The position numbers and the translations under genes are program-made. Positions 17,859-25,790 of a stretch of 64,000 nucleotides of DNA are shown here, piece after piece; positions within the stretch are counted from its first letter, which is position 1; each line of letters starts with the position of its first letter. This DNA comes from Curtobacterium sp. SGAir0471 (lineage in GTDB: Bacteria > Actinomycetota > Actinomycetes > Actinomycetales > Microbacteriaceae): positions 1,116,001 through 1,180,000 of the forward strand of contig NZ_CP027869.1 of the NCBI RefSeq assembly GCF_005490985.1, written 5' to 3'. The notes under the pieces are model-generated. The model was not told where the DNA came from, did no database searches, and saw nothing but the letters and a program-made list of their open reading frames with translations.

Positions 17859-18097
17859 TAAAGTCCTCATCGTCCGGGGACCGTTCTCCGGGCGTCACGC
17901 TCCGCTGTCACACCCGCGGGGCTGGCACACAACACTGCGCAGACCGGGCACGGAGCTGGTCATCGGTGGTGGCTCGCGGGCCGTTCGGAGTCCCGAGTGC
18001 TTCTACTGCTGGCCAGACATGCGCCCCGACCCCTCGGCGTGCACGCACCACGGGTGCCGTCGCCCAGGTCTGCCGAACACGTCAAGGAGGCACCCTT
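17859..18097 (+). promoter_or_regulatory. Promoter and long leader of pnp
   Basis: This 305-base gap between the transglycosylase start and pnp has no credible gene. TAAAGT at 17859-17864 lies in the loop of a small hairpin (GAGGACT-GGTAA-AGTCCTC) and could be the -10 box. The leader would be about 225 bases, ending with the ribosome site AAGGAGG at 18084-18090. PNPase represses its own leader in enteric bacteria after RNase III cleavage; whether this leader does so is open. Confidence 0.45.
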
Positions 18098-20371
18098 TTG
18101 GAGGGTCCCGAGATCAAGTTCGCCGAAGCCGTCATCGACAACGGCAAGTTCGGCAAGCGCGTCGTCCGGTTCGAGACCGGCCGCCTCGCGCAGCAGGCCC
18201 AGGGCGCGGTCGCCGCGTACCTCGACGAGGAGACCATGCTCCTGTCGGCCACCAGCGCCGGCAAGCACCCGCGCGAGGGCTTCGACTTCTTCCCGCTGAC
18301 GGTCGACGTCGAGGAGCGCTCGTACGCCGCCGGCAAGATCCCCGGCTCGTTCTTCCGTCGTGAGGGCCGCCCCAGCACCGAGGCGATCCTCGTCTGCCGC
18401 CTCATCGACCGGCCGCTGCGTCCGTCGTTCGTCGACGGCCTGCGCAACGAGGTCCAGATCGTCATCACCGTCCTGAGCATCGCGCCGGACGAGTTCTACG
18501 ACGCGCTCGCGATCAACGCGGCGTCCGCGTCGACGCAGATCTCCGGTCTGCCGTTCTCCGGCCCGATCGCCGGTGTGCGCCTCGCGCTGATCGGTGACCA
18601 GTGGGTCGCGTTCCCGAAGGCCTCGCAGCTCGAGGAAGCGGTCTTCGACCTCACCGTCGCCGGCCGTGTCGTCACCGACGAGCAGGGCAACGAGGACGTC
18701 GCGATCATGATGGTCGAGGCCGAGGCGACCGAGCACGCCTGGGGCCTCATCCAGGGCGGCGCGACCAAGCCCGACGAGGCGATCGTCGCCCAGGGCCTCG
18801 AGGCGGCCAAGCCGTTCCTCAAGGTCCTCGTCGAGGCGCAGGCGAAGATGGCCGCGCAGTCGGCCAAGGAGATCCAGGACTACCCGGTCTTCCCGCCCTA
18901 CGCGCCCGAGGTCTACTCCGCCGTCGAGGCGATCGCCCTCGACGAGCTCAAGGACGTCTACCAGATCGCCGGCAAGCTCGAGCGTCAGGACAAGGACGAC
19001 GCCCTCAAGGCCCGCGTGAAGGAGGCCGTCGCGGTCAAGGTCGAGGCCGGGGAGCTCCCCGAGTCCGCCAACGGCCAGGTCAGCGCCGCCTACAAGTCGG
19101 TCACGAAGAAGGTCGTCCGCGGCCGCATCCTGACCGAGCAGGTCCGCATGGACGGTCGCGGCCTCGCCGACATCCGTCCGCTCGACGCCGAGGTCGCCGT
19201 GATCCCGCGCGTCCACGGTTCGGCGATCTTCCAGCGCGGCGAGACGCAGATCCTCGGCGTCACCACGCTGAACATGCTCAAGATGGAGCAGCAGATCGAC
19301 TCGCTGTCGCCCGTCACGAAGAAGCGCTACCTGCACCACTACAACTTCCCGCCGTACTCGACGGGTGAGACCGGTCGCGTCGGTTCGCCGAAGCGTCGCG
19401 AGATCGGCCACGGCTTCCTCGCCGAGCGCGCCCTCGTGCCGGTGCTGCCGTCGCGTGAGGAGTTCCCCTACGCGATCCGTCAGGTGTCCGAGGCCCTCGG
19501 CTCCAACGGCTCGACGTCGATGGGCTCCGTCTGCGCCTCGACCCTGTCGCTCCTCAACGCCGGTGTGCCGCTGCGCGCCCCGGTCGCGGGCATCGCGATG
19601 GGCCTCGTCTCCGACACCGTCGACGGTCAGACCCGCTACGCGGCGCTGACCGACATCCTCGGTGCCGAGGACGCCCTCGGCGACATGGACTTCAAGGTCG
19701 CCGGTACCTCGGAGTTCGTCACCGCGATCCAGCTCGACACGAAGCTCGACGGCATCCCGTCGTCGGTCCTCGACGCCGCGCTGAAGCAGGCCAAGGAGGC
19801 CCGCTCGGCCATCCTCGGCGTGCTGACCGAGGCGATCGACGCCCCCGACGAGATGGCGGACACCGCTCCTCGTGTCATCTCGGTGCAGATCCCCGTCGAC
19901 AAGATCGGCGAGCTGATCGGCCCGAAGGGCAAGACGATCAACGGCATCCAGGACGAGACCGGCGCCGACATCTCGATCGAGGACGACGGCACGGTCTACA
20001 TCGGCGCCGTCGACGGCCCGTCGGCCGAGGCCGCCCGTGCCCAGGTCAACGCGATCGCGAACCCGACGAACCCGGAGATCGGGGACCAGTTCCTCGGCAC
20101 GGTCGTCAAGATCGCGACGTTCGGCGCGTTCGTGTCGCTGCTCCCGGGCCGCGACGGTCTGCTCCACGTCTCCGAGGTCCGCAAGCTCGCCGGTGGCAAG
20201 CGCGTGGAGAACGTCGAGGACGTCCTGGGCGTCGGCCAGAAGATCCTGGTCGAGGTCACCAAGGTGGACGACCGCGGCAAGCTGTCGCTCGCGCCGGTGG
20301 TCGCGGACGAGGTCGACACCGAGGGCCGCGAGGGTCACGAGAAGCACACCGAGGACAACGCCGAGGGTTGA
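18098..20371 (+). CDS. pnp: Polynucleotide phosphorylase
   Basis: The 757-residue trimeric 3'-5' exoribonuclease degrades RNA with phosphate and also adds tails. In order it has the first RNase PH domain (to about 230), a helical linker, the second RNase PH domain (about 350-570) with [23 protein letters not shown] and [24 protein letters not shown] catalytic strands, a KH domain with [14 protein letters not shown] at about 610, and an S1 domain with [21 protein letters not shown]. The start is the TTG at 18098, giving (M)[15 protein letters not shown], the usual actinobacterial N terminus, with AAGGAGG seven bases before it. RNase J lies 9 kb away in the same block. Confidence 0.97.
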   Translation: MEGPEIKFAEAVIDNGKFGKRVVRFETGRLAQQAQGAVAAYLDEETMLLSATSAGKHPREGFDFFPLTVDVEERSYAAGKIPGSFFRREGRPSTEAILVCRLIDRPLRPSFVDGLRNEVQIVITVLSIAPDEFYDALAINAASASTQISGLPFSGPIAGVRLALIGDQWVAFPKASQLEEAVFDLTVAGRVVTDEQGNEDVAIMMVEAEATEHAWGLIQGGATKPDEAIVAQGLEAAKPFLKVLVEAQAKMAAQSAKEIQDYPVFPPYAPEVYSAVEAIALDELKDVYQIAGKLERQDKDDALKARVKEAVAVKVEAGELPESANGQVSAAYKSVTKKVVRGRILTEQVRMDGRGLADIRPLDAEVAVIPRVHGSAIFQRGETQILGVTTLNMLKMEQQIDSLSPVTKKRYLHHYNFPPYSTGETGRVGSPKRREIGHGFLAERALVPVLPSREEFPYAIRQVSEALGSNGSTSMGSVCASTLSLLNAGVPLRAPVAGIAMGLVSDTVDGQTRYAALTDILGAEDALGDMDFKVAGTSEFVTAIQLDTKLDGIPSSVLDAALKQAKEARSAILGVLTEAIDAPDEMADTAPRVISVQIPVDKIGELIGPKGKTINGIQDETGADISIEDDGTVYIGAVDGPSAEAARAQVNAIANPTNPEIGDQFLGTVVKIATFGAFVSLLPGRDGLLHVSEVRKLAGGKRVENVEDVLGVGQKILVEVTKVDDRGKLSLAPVVADEVDTEGREGHEKHTEDNAEG

Positions 20372-20399
20372 TCCCCGGCGCCTCGCGCTGCTGACACCG

Positions 20400-20435
20400 C
20401 AACGGCCGCCGCTCCGATCGGAGTGGCGGCCGTTG
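20400..20435. terminator. Bidirectional terminator between pnp and the PEBP gene
   Basis: Arms of 17 bases (20400-20416 and 20419-20435) pair with one G-T wobble around a 2-base loop. It stands between convergent genes, so it can end both transcripts. Confidence 0.8.
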
Positions 20436-20452
20436 CCGTCGGTGCGGGGGCG

Positions 20453-20980
20453 TCAGGAGGCGGGGGTCTCCTGCGTGCCGGTCAGCTGCGCGCGGCCGAG
20501 CAGGTGCTCGCGGAGCAGGAAGCCGACGACGGCCGGGGTGGCGTCGGCGGGCGCCTCGAGCACCGGCACGTCCAGCGCGCTGACGGTGAACACGTAGCGG
20601 TGCGGACCGTGCCCCGCGGGCGGCGCGGCGCCGAGGAACGTGTCCGTGCCGTACTCGTTACGGCGACGGAGCGCCTCCGCGGGCAGCAGCGCGTCGTCGG
20701 TACCGGCGCCCTGCGGCAGCGAGGTCGTCGACGCCGGGACGTCGGTCAGGCTCCAGTGCCAGAAGCCCGAGCCGGTCGGGGCGTCGGGGTCGTACACGGT
20801 GAGGACGTAACTTTGCGTGCCCTCGGGAGCGCCCGACCACTCGAGTGCGGGGGAGCGGTCCTCGCCGCCCACGTCGGAGCCGCGCGCCCAGTCGGGCAGA
20901 CGGTCGCCGTCGCTGAAGTCGGGGCTGGTCAGGGTGAACGTGGGGACCTCGGGGAGGTTCCAGTTGGGGTCGTTGGCCAT
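20453..20980 (-). CDS. YbhB/YbcL family Raf kinase inhibitor-like (PEBP) protein
   Basis: The 175-residue cytosolic protein has the phosphatidylethanolamine-binding fold: SPDFSDGDRLPDWARGSD, SPALEWSGAPEGTQSYVLTVYDPDAPTGSGFWHW (the DPDAP and W-H anion pocket) and GPHRYVFTVSALD near the end. The bacterial role is unknown. I start it at ATG 20980 (MANDPNWNLPE); a longer frame upstream reads through the 52-base palindrome and is artificial. TTGGCT lies six bases before that ATG. Confidence 0.92.
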   Translation of the reverse strand: MANDPNWNLPEVPTFTLTSPDFSDGDRLPDWARGSDVGGEDRSPALEWSGAPEGTQSYVLTVYDPDAPTGSGFWHWSLTDVPASTTSLPQGAGTDDALLPAEALRRRNEYGTDTFLGAAPPAGHGPHRYVFTVSALDVPVLEAPADATPAVVGFLLREHLLGRAQLTGTQETPAS

Positions 20981-21015
20981 GCGACCAGCCAACACCCGCG
21001 CCCTGGAGTGCGGGT

Positions 21016-21067
21016 GCGACGGACGGGAGGCACGTGGCGGCGCCGCCACGTGCCTCCCGTCCGTCGC
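21016..21067. repeat. Dispersed hairpin element, copy D: perfect 52-base palindrome
   Basis: The arms 21016-21041 and 21042-21067 are exact reverse complements with no loop. The arm begins GCGACGGACGGGAGGCACGT. It lies 8 bases after the stop of the TetR-family gene (which reads leftward) and 35 bases before the PEBP start. The remaining bases of this gap show only the TTGGCT box. Confidence 0.95.
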
Positions 21068-21075
21068 TCGCCCGG

Positions 21076-21744
21076 TCAGCGCGTGATGACGCGCTCGACG
21101 ACCCGCCCGAGCGCTGCGGTCGCCGCGATCGCGTCGCCGGCGTACGCACCGGCCATCACGCCGTCGCGTGCGAGCATCAGCTCGTCGGCGCCGTCGCCCG
21201 GCATCGGGTGTCCGGCGCGCTGCAGCAGCGCGAAGAGCTGATCCGTGTACCAGTCGCGGTGCGCGGCGACGACCTGGCGGACCGGGTCGCGGGGGTCGTG
21301 GTACTCAGCCGCCGCGTTCAGGAAGGCACAGCCGCGGAAGTCCGGTCGGCCGACGTCGTCCGAGACGGCGGCGACCCAGGCGCGGACGGCGTCGGTCGGC
21401 GTCGGGGCCTCGGCCACGATGCGCCCGAAGGCCTGCTGCACCCGCTCGTCCTGCGTGCGGATGTAGGCGAGGATCAGGTTGTCCTTCGACCCGTAGTGCT
21501 TGTAGAACGTCGCCTTCGTGACGCTCGCCTCGGAGATCAGACGGTCGACGCCGACGCCGCGGATGCCCTCCTCGTAGAAGAGCCTCGACGCGGTCTCGAG
21601 GATGCGGACCTTCGCGCCGCCGGAGCGGGGAGTCGGGGGGACGCTCGACCCGTCCGGCGACGCGAGGTTCGTGCTCGGGCCGGGGAGACGCTGGACGGTC
21701 GGTTGGGGGGAATCGACCGTCACAGCGCTGCTCCTCGGACTCAT
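21076..21744 (-). CDS. TetR/AcrR family repressor, likely self-regulating
   Basis: The 222-residue DNA-binding protein has a disordered Ser/Pro-rich extension of about 40 residues, then a TetR helix-turn-helix: ILETASRLFYEEGIRGVGVDRLISEASVTKATFYKHYGSKDNLI. The C-terminal part (about 95-222) is the all-helical ligand domain with FRGCAFLNAAAEYHDPRDPVRQV, as in TetR_C_11-type regulators. The start could be ATG 21744 or the GTG seven codons later, which has GAGGAG seven bases upstream. A palindrome at 21859-21876 upstream of its -10 box suggests autoregulation. No obvious target gene is adjacent. Confidence 0.9.
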   Translation of the reverse strand: MSPRSSAVTVDSPQPTVQRLPGPSTNLASPDGSSVPPTPRSGGAKVRILETASRLFYEEGIRGVGVDRLISEASVTKATFYKHYGSKDNLILAYIRTQDERVQQAFGRIVAEAPTPTDAVRAWVAAVSDDVGRPDFRGCAFLNAAAEYHDPRDPVRQVVAAHRDWYTDQLFALLQRAGHPMPGDGADELMLARDGVMAGAYAGDAIAATAALGRVVERVITR

Positions 21745-21800
21745 CGGCTCCGCGGGGGAGTGGGGGGACTCCGCCGCGCAGGACTGATGTCCCGAGCCAC

Positions 21801-21831
21801 CGGGTCGGAATCTAGGGGGGCTTCCGACCCG
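21801..21831. repeat. Inverted repeat in the tetR leader
   Basis: CGGGTCGGAA (21801-21810) and TTCCGACCCG (21822-21831) flank an 11-base spacer that holds TAGATT on the minus strand, a second possible -10 box. It may be a hairpin in the leader or a second operator. Confidence 0.5.
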
Positions 21832-21839
21832 ATGTGACG

Positions 21840-21876
21840 ACTGTACCACAGTGAGGACAGACAGACGAGTCTTTCT
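21840..21876 (-). promoter_or_regulatory. tetR promoter with operator-like palindrome
   Basis: AGACAGACGAGTCTTTCT (21859-21876) is a near-perfect palindrome (one mismatched pair) of the AGAC-GA-GTCT kind bound by many TetR-family regulators. On the minus strand TACAGT (21845-21840) follows 13 bases later, so the palindrome covers the -35 zone. Confidence 0.6.
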
Positions 21877-21954
21877 ATCCTCCTCGGCCGTACCCCACTT
21901 CGGGGCACGCGCCGCGAGCCTGTGGAAACTGGATGAGCGGCCCCGACGGGTCAG

Positions 21955-21960
21955 TAGGCT
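21955..21960 (+). promoter_or_regulatory. -10 box of the M16 peptidase gene
   Basis: TAGGCT is 8 bases before the ATG at 21969; there is no ribosome site. Confidence 0.6.
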
Positions 21961-21968
21961 CTCCTGCG

Positions 21969-23303
21969 ATGAACCAGCCAGTGCCGTTGCCGCTCGAGGC
22001 CCAGGACACGTCGTTCCTGACGTCCGGTGGTGCCTTCGTCCGTCGATCCGTGCTGCCGTCCGGCGTCCGCGTCCTGACCGAGTCGGTCCCGGGGGCGAGC
22101 TCGACGAGCCTCGGCTTCTGGGTCGGCGTCGGCTCCCGCGACGAGCGTGAGGGGCAGTTCGGCTCCACGCACTTCCTCGAGCACCTCTTGTTCAAGGGCA
22201 CCGCACGTCGCAGTGCGCTCGACATCGCCATCGCGTTCGACTCCGTGGGCGGTGAGCACAACGCCGCGACCGCCAAGGAGTACACCTGCTACTACGCCCG
22301 CGTCCGGGACACCGACGTCCCGATGGCGGTCGAGGTGATCGGCGACATGGTCACCGGGTCCGTGCTCGACGAGGACGCCTTCGCCGTCGAGCGCGGCGTC
22401 ATCCTCGAAGAGCTCGCGATGGCCGCTGACGACCCCGCGGACGTCGCGGGCGAGGCCTTCTTCGCCGCCGCCTTCGACGGGCACCCCCTCGGCCGTCCGA
22501 TCGGAGGGACCCCGGAGAGCATCCGCGCGGTCGGCCGCGACCAGGTCCTCGACCACTACCGCGAGCACTACGCACCGAACGGCATCGTCGTCACCGCCGC
22601 GGGTGCGGTGGACCACGACCGCTTCCGCGAGCTCGTCGAGCGGGTCTTCCGCGAGGCGCCGAAAGCCTCGCCGCTCGCCCGACGCACGCCGCAGACGGTG
22701 GCGGACCCGGCCGTCCCGCGCCTCGCCGTCGCGCACCGTCCGACCGAACAGGTCAGCATGCTCCGCGGCTCGCAGGGCCTCGACCTGCGCGACGACCGCC
22801 GCCCGGTCCTCAGCGTGCTGAACGCCGTGCTCGGCGGCGGCATGAGCTCCCGTCTCTTCCAGGAGGTCCGCGAGCGCCGCGGCCTCGCCTACGCCGTGTC
22901 GTCCTTCGCCCCGGCGTACCTCGACAACGGCGCGTTCGGCGTCTACGCGGGTTGCGCCCCGGACAACGTCGCCGGTGTCGTCGAGATCATCGACGCCGAG
23001 TTCGCGCGCATGGTCGACGACGGCATCACGGAGGACGAGCTCCACCGCGCCAAGGGGCAGATCGAGGGCGCCCTGACGCTCTCGCTCGAGGACTCCGACG
23101 CCCGGATGACCCGCCTCGGCCGATCCGAGCTCGGCACCGGGGAGTTCACCGACCTCGGCACCGCGCTGCAGCGGGTCGACCGGGTGACCGCCGGCGACGT
23201 GCTCGACCTGGCGCGCGACCTGCTCACCCGCCCCACCATCACCTCGGTGGTCGGTGCGGTGCAGCGGGACGAGCTCGCAGCGGCCCTCGGCGTCGAGGGG
23301 TGA
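21969..23303 (+). CDS. M16 family zinc peptidase (PepR/YmxG-like)
   Basis: The 444-residue metallopeptidase belongs to the insulinase/mitochondrial processing peptidase family. The inverted zinc motif HFLEH is at residues 68-72 and the third ligand lies in GVILEELAMAADDP about 75 residues later. The second inactive M16 half spans about 230-440, with GLDLRDDRRPVLSVLNAVLGGGMSSRLFQEVRERRGLAYAV. In mycobacteria the orthologous gene (pepR) also follows pnp. The ATG at 21969 fits the TAGGCT box and the family N terminus; its TGA overlaps the next GTG. Confidence 0.94.
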   Translation: MNQPVPLPLEAQDTSFLTSGGAFVRRSVLPSGVRVLTESVPGASSTSLGFWVGVGSRDEREGQFGSTHFLEHLLFKGTARRSALDIAIAFDSVGGEHNAATAKEYTCYYARVRDTDVPMAVEVIGDMVTGSVLDEDAFAVERGVILEELAMAADDPADVAGEAFFAAAFDGHPLGRPIGGTPESIRAVGRDQVLDHYREHYAPNGIVVTAAGAVDHDRFRELVERVFREAPKASPLARRTPQTVADPAVPRLAVAHRPTEQVSMLRGSQGLDLRDDRRPVLSVLNAVLGGGMSSRLFQEVRERRGLAYAVSSFAPAYLDNGAFGVYAGCAPDNVAGVVEIIDAEFARMVDDGITEDELHRAKGQIEGALTLSLEDSDARMTRLGRSELGTGEFTDLGTALQRVDRVTAGDVLDLARDLLTRPTITSVVGAVQRDELAAALGVEG

Positions 23304-23911
23304 CGGACGTGTCGCACTACCTGTACCTCGTCCGGCACGGTGAGCACCAGGACGCCGAGCACGGCCTCCGGGACGGCAAGCTGTCCGAACGCGGCAAGCG
23401 CCAGGCGGTGCTCGTCGCCGACCGGCTCGGCGGGGTGCCCTTCGACGGCGTGTACCACTCGCCGCTCGACGCCGCGAGCGAGACCGCCGCGTACCTCGCG
23501 CAGCGCCTGCCGTCGATCCAGCCCGAACCCTCGACGCTGCTCTTCGACTGCATCCCGTCCGGGCCGACGCCGGACATGCCGCACGCCTACCAGGGCTGGT
23601 ACGGCGGCGTCACGGAAGAGGAGATCGTCGCGGGTCAGGCCCAGATGGGCGACGCGGTGGCCGAGTTCTTCACGCCCGCTCGGGAGGACCGCCACGACCT
23701 GCTCATCACGCACAACGCCGTGATCGGCTGGTTCGTGCGCGAGGCCTTCCAGGCCCCGGAGTGGCGCTGGATGGGCACGAACGTCGCCCACACCGCGCTG
23801 ACGATCATCCGGATCCGTTCGGCCAAGCCGGCCGAGGTGGTCACGCTCAACGACCTGGCCCACCTGCCGGTGGAGCTCCGCACCGGTCTGCCGGTCGACC
23901 AGCCCGTCTAG
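23300..23911 (+). CDS. Histidine phosphatase superfamily protein
   Basis: The 203-residue protein has the phosphoglycerate-mutase-like core: LVRHGE near residue 10 with the phosphorylated His, YHSPLDAASETA with the second Arg-equivalent region, and LLITHNAVIGWF with the second catalytic His. It therefore probably removes phosphate from a small molecule or protein; the target is unknown. GTG 23300 overlaps the M16 stop codon by four bases; a second GTG at 23309 is possible. Coupling to the peptidase suggests co-expression rather than a known pathway. Confidence 0.88.
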   Translation: MTDVSHYLYLVRHGEHQDAEHGLRDGKLSERGKRQAVLVADRLGGVPFDGVYHSPLDAASETAAYLAQRLPSIQPEPSTLLFDCIPSGPTPDMPHAYQGWYGGVTEEEIVAGQAQMGDAVAEFFTPAREDRHDLLITHNAVIGWFVREAFQAPEWRWMGTNVAHTALTIIRIRSAKPAEVVTLNDLAHLPVELRTGLPVDQPV

Positions 23912-23939
23912 CGGCCGCCGGCTGCCCGCGTCGCTGCGT

Positions 23940-23957
23940 CGGCCGGGAGGCGCGGCC
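23940..23957. repeat. Solitary half of the dispersed hairpin element
   Basis: CGGCCGGGAGGCGCGGCC matches one arm of the CGGCC subtype; no matching second arm is present. It lies in the 50-base gap between two convergent genes. Confidence 0.5.
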
Positions 23958-23961
23958 CCGG

Positions 23962-24450
23962 TCAGTCGACCGGCCTGCGGTACCAGGCGGTCGCGTTCGG
24001 GTTCGCGTTGAACGGCTCGACCCGCTGGTAGCCACGACTGCGGTACATCGCGCCGGCGGCGACGAGCGAGTCGTTCGTGTCGAGGACGACGCTGGTCGCG
24101 CCGAGGTCCCGTGCGGCTTGCTCGAGCGCGTCCATCACCGCGGTCGCGACGCCCCGCCCGCGACCCTCCGGGGCGACGTAGACGTGCTTCACCTCGAAGC
24201 GGACGTCGTCGCCGTCGTCCGCGATCCGCCGCAGTCCACCGCACCCGACGGGCTCCACCGCGTCGCCGTCAGCCTCGTAGGCCACCACGAAGACCCCGTT
24301 CGGCGCCGTGAACTCGACGGCCGGGGTGCGCTTCCGCGAGTACGAGCCCTGCGCGCTCGGGAACGTCGCCTCGCGCTCGTCGAGGTAGGCGTCGAGCAGT
24401 GCGTCGACCTCGGGCGCGTCGGCGGGCACGGACCTGACCTGGAGCGGCAT
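23962..24450 (-). CDS. GNAT family N-acetyltransferase
   Basis: The 162-residue enzyme transfers an acetyl group from acetyl-CoA. The CoA-phosphate loop is VYVAPEGRGRGVATAVMDALE (residues 90-110), followed by SVVLDTNDSLVAAGAMYRSRGYQRVEPF, the usual motif B and the Asn-Tyr end of the fold. The substrate is unknown. The ATG at 24450 is preceded by TAGGAT with a 6-base gap; that box is shared with dapB on the other strand. Confidence 0.9.
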   Translation of the reverse strand: MPLQVRSVPADAPEVDALLDAYLDEREATFPSAQGSYSRKRTPAVEFTAPNGVFVVAYEADGDAVEPVGCGGLRRIADDGDDVRFEVKHVYVAPEGRGRGVATAVMDALEQAARDLGATSVVLDTNDSLVAAGAMYRSRGYQRVEPFNANPNATAWYRRPVD

Positions 24451-24456
24451 GCGTCG

Positions 24457-24466
24457 ATCCTAGGAT
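24457..24466. promoter_or_regulatory. Palindromic -10 shared by dapB and the divergent GNAT gene
   Basis: ATCCTAGGAT is its own reverse complement. On the plus strand TAGGAT is 6 bases before the dapB ATG; on the minus strand TAGGAT is 6 bases before the GNAT ATG. The complete gap between the two start codons is only 22 bases. Confidence 0.7.
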
Positions 24467-24472
24467 GGAGCC

Positions 24473-25225
24473 ATGGTCACTCCCGTCGTCGTCGTCGGCG
24501 CCACCGGTCGTCTCGGGGGCCTCGTGGCCTCCGTCGTGGAGTCGCTCGACGGCTTCGAGCTCGTCGCGTCGCTGTCCTCGCGGGACGCCGTGCACGAGGC
24601 ACCGCCGTCGGTGTTCGGGGGAGCGGCCGTCGTCGTGGACGTCACCGTCCCCGCCCTCAGCCCGGCGATCGTCGAGCACGCCCTGGCCAGCGGCGCGAAC
24701 GTCCTGGTCGGGACCTCGGGCTGGTCGCTCGACCGCCTGGCGAAGCTCCGCGCCGGACTCGAGGCTCGACCCGACCAGGGCGTCCTCGTCGTGCCGAACT
24801 TCTCGATCGGCTCGGTGCTCGCGACGCACCTCGCCACGATCGCCGCGCCGTGGTTCCCGTCCGTCGAGATCGTGGAGACCCACCACGCGGGCAAGATCGA
24901 CAGCCCGTCGGGCACCGCCGTCCGGACCGCAGAGCTCATCGCGGACGCCCGGCGCGAGGTCGGTCCCGTCGAGGCCCCGCACGTCGACCAGCGCGCCCGC
25001 GGGCAGCAGGTGGCGAGCGTGCCGATCCACTCGCTCCGCCTGCCGGGCGTCAAGGCCGTGCAGGACGTGCTGCTCAGCGGCCCCGGCGAGACCGTCACGA
25101 TCCGCCACGACACGAACGACGACGTGGCGTACGACGCCGGGGTCCGGGCCGCCCTGTCCGCCGTGGTCGACGCCCGCGGCCTGACCGTCGGCCTCGGCAG
25201 CGTCCTCGGCATCGGTCAGCCGTGA
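24473..25225 (+). CDS. dapB: 4-hydroxy-tetrahydrodipicolinate reductase
   Basis: The 250-residue cytosolic enzyme reduces the DapA product with NAD(P)H in the diaminopimelate/lysine pathway. The nucleotide loop VVGATGRLGG lies at residues 6-15. VPNFSIGSV and the catalytic stretch VEIVETHHAGKIDSPSGTA (His-His and Lys) are intact, as is the C-terminal LLSGPGETVTIRHD. The length is normal for actinobacteria. The leaderless ATG 24473 fits the shared palindromic -10 box. Its stop overlaps the next gene. dapA and dapF lie 3 and 19 kb downstream on the same strand. Confidence 0.97.
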   Translation: MVTPVVVVGATGRLGGLVASVVESLDGFELVASLSSRDAVHEAPPSVFGGAAVVVDVTVPALSPAIVEHALASGANVLVGTSGWSLDRLAKLRAGLEARPDQGVLVVPNFSIGSVLATHLATIAAPWFPSVEIVETHHAGKIDSPSGTAVRTAELIADARREVGPVEAPHVDQRARGQQVASVPIHSLRLPGVKAVQDVLLSGPGETVTIRHDTNDDVAYDAGVRAALSAVVDARGLTVGLGSVLGIGQP

Positions 25226-25689
25226 CCTCGACCTGGCGGTCCCTCCGCTCCCCGTTCTGGGGCGCGGCACTGATGACCCTGCTGCTCGCGCTCTACATCG
25301 GCCTCGTCGGGCAGCGTGCGGTCGCGTTCGTGCAGACCGGTCAGCCGATCGGGATCGGCATCGGCGTCGCGCTGTTCGTCGTCGCTGCGATCGGCGCGCT
25401 GCTGCTCGTGCTCGAGGTCCGCTTCGGCGTGCGCATCACCCGGCTCGGTGCGCGGCTCGAACAGGAGGGCGCGACGCCGGACGAGGTCGTCCCGGTCCGA
25501 CCGTCCGGCCGGCCGACCCGCGAGGCGGCCGACGAGCTGTTCCCGCGGTACCGGGACGCCGTCGAGGCCGACCCGGAGGACTGGCGCGGCTGGTACCGGC
25601 TCGGCGTCGTCTACGACGCCGCCGGCGACCGCAGGCGGGCGCGAGCGGCGATGCGGACCGCGCTCGCGAAGGCTGCGGCGACCCACTGA
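25222..25689 (+). CDS. Two-helix membrane protein with TPR-like C terminus
   Basis: The 155-residue product has two helices (about 12-32 and 40-62) and a cytoplasmic C terminus with one TPR-like unit: ELFPRYRDAVEADPEDWRGWYRLGVVYDAAGDRRRARAAMRTAL. I do not recognise a function. The GTG at 25222 overlaps the dapB TGA (GTGA), so it is made together with DapB. Hairpin copy E overlaps its stop codon. Confidence 0.8.
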   Translation: MTSTWRSLRSPFWGAALMTLLLALYIGLVGQRAVAFVQTGQPIGIGIGVALFVVAAIGALLLVLEVRFGVRITRLGARLEQEGATPDEVVPVRPSGRPTREAADELFPRYRDAVEADPEDWRGWYRLGVVYDAAGDRRRARAAMRTALAKAAATH

Positions 25690-25735
25690 CGGACGGGAGG
25701 CCCGTGGCGGTGTCGCCACGGGCCTCCCGTCCGTC
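25688..25735. repeat. Dispersed hairpin element, copy E
   Basis: Perfect 22-base arms (25688-25709, 25714-25735) around GTGT. The left arm begins inside the TGA of the upstream gene. It lies between convergent genes, 55 bases from the epimerase stop. Confidence 0.92.
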
Positions 25736-25790
25736 GGGTGGTCGCGTCGGGCCCTGTGGTCGACCCGGGCCGTCGGGTCGTGCCGTCGGG

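Noticed and set aside
17960..20347. A 795-codon open frame antisense to pnp
   Set aside because: It mirrors the pnp codons, is made of Asp/Arg/Leu-rich low-complexity sequence and has no family motif. High GC keeps antisense frames open; many similar long frames lie opposite rnj, ftsK, der and aspA.
20978..21049. Longer N terminus of the PEBP protein starting in the palindrome
   Set aside because: The added residues (MAAPPRASRPS and so on) are just the hairpin translated; the same peptide appears wherever such a hairpin lies upstream of a gene.
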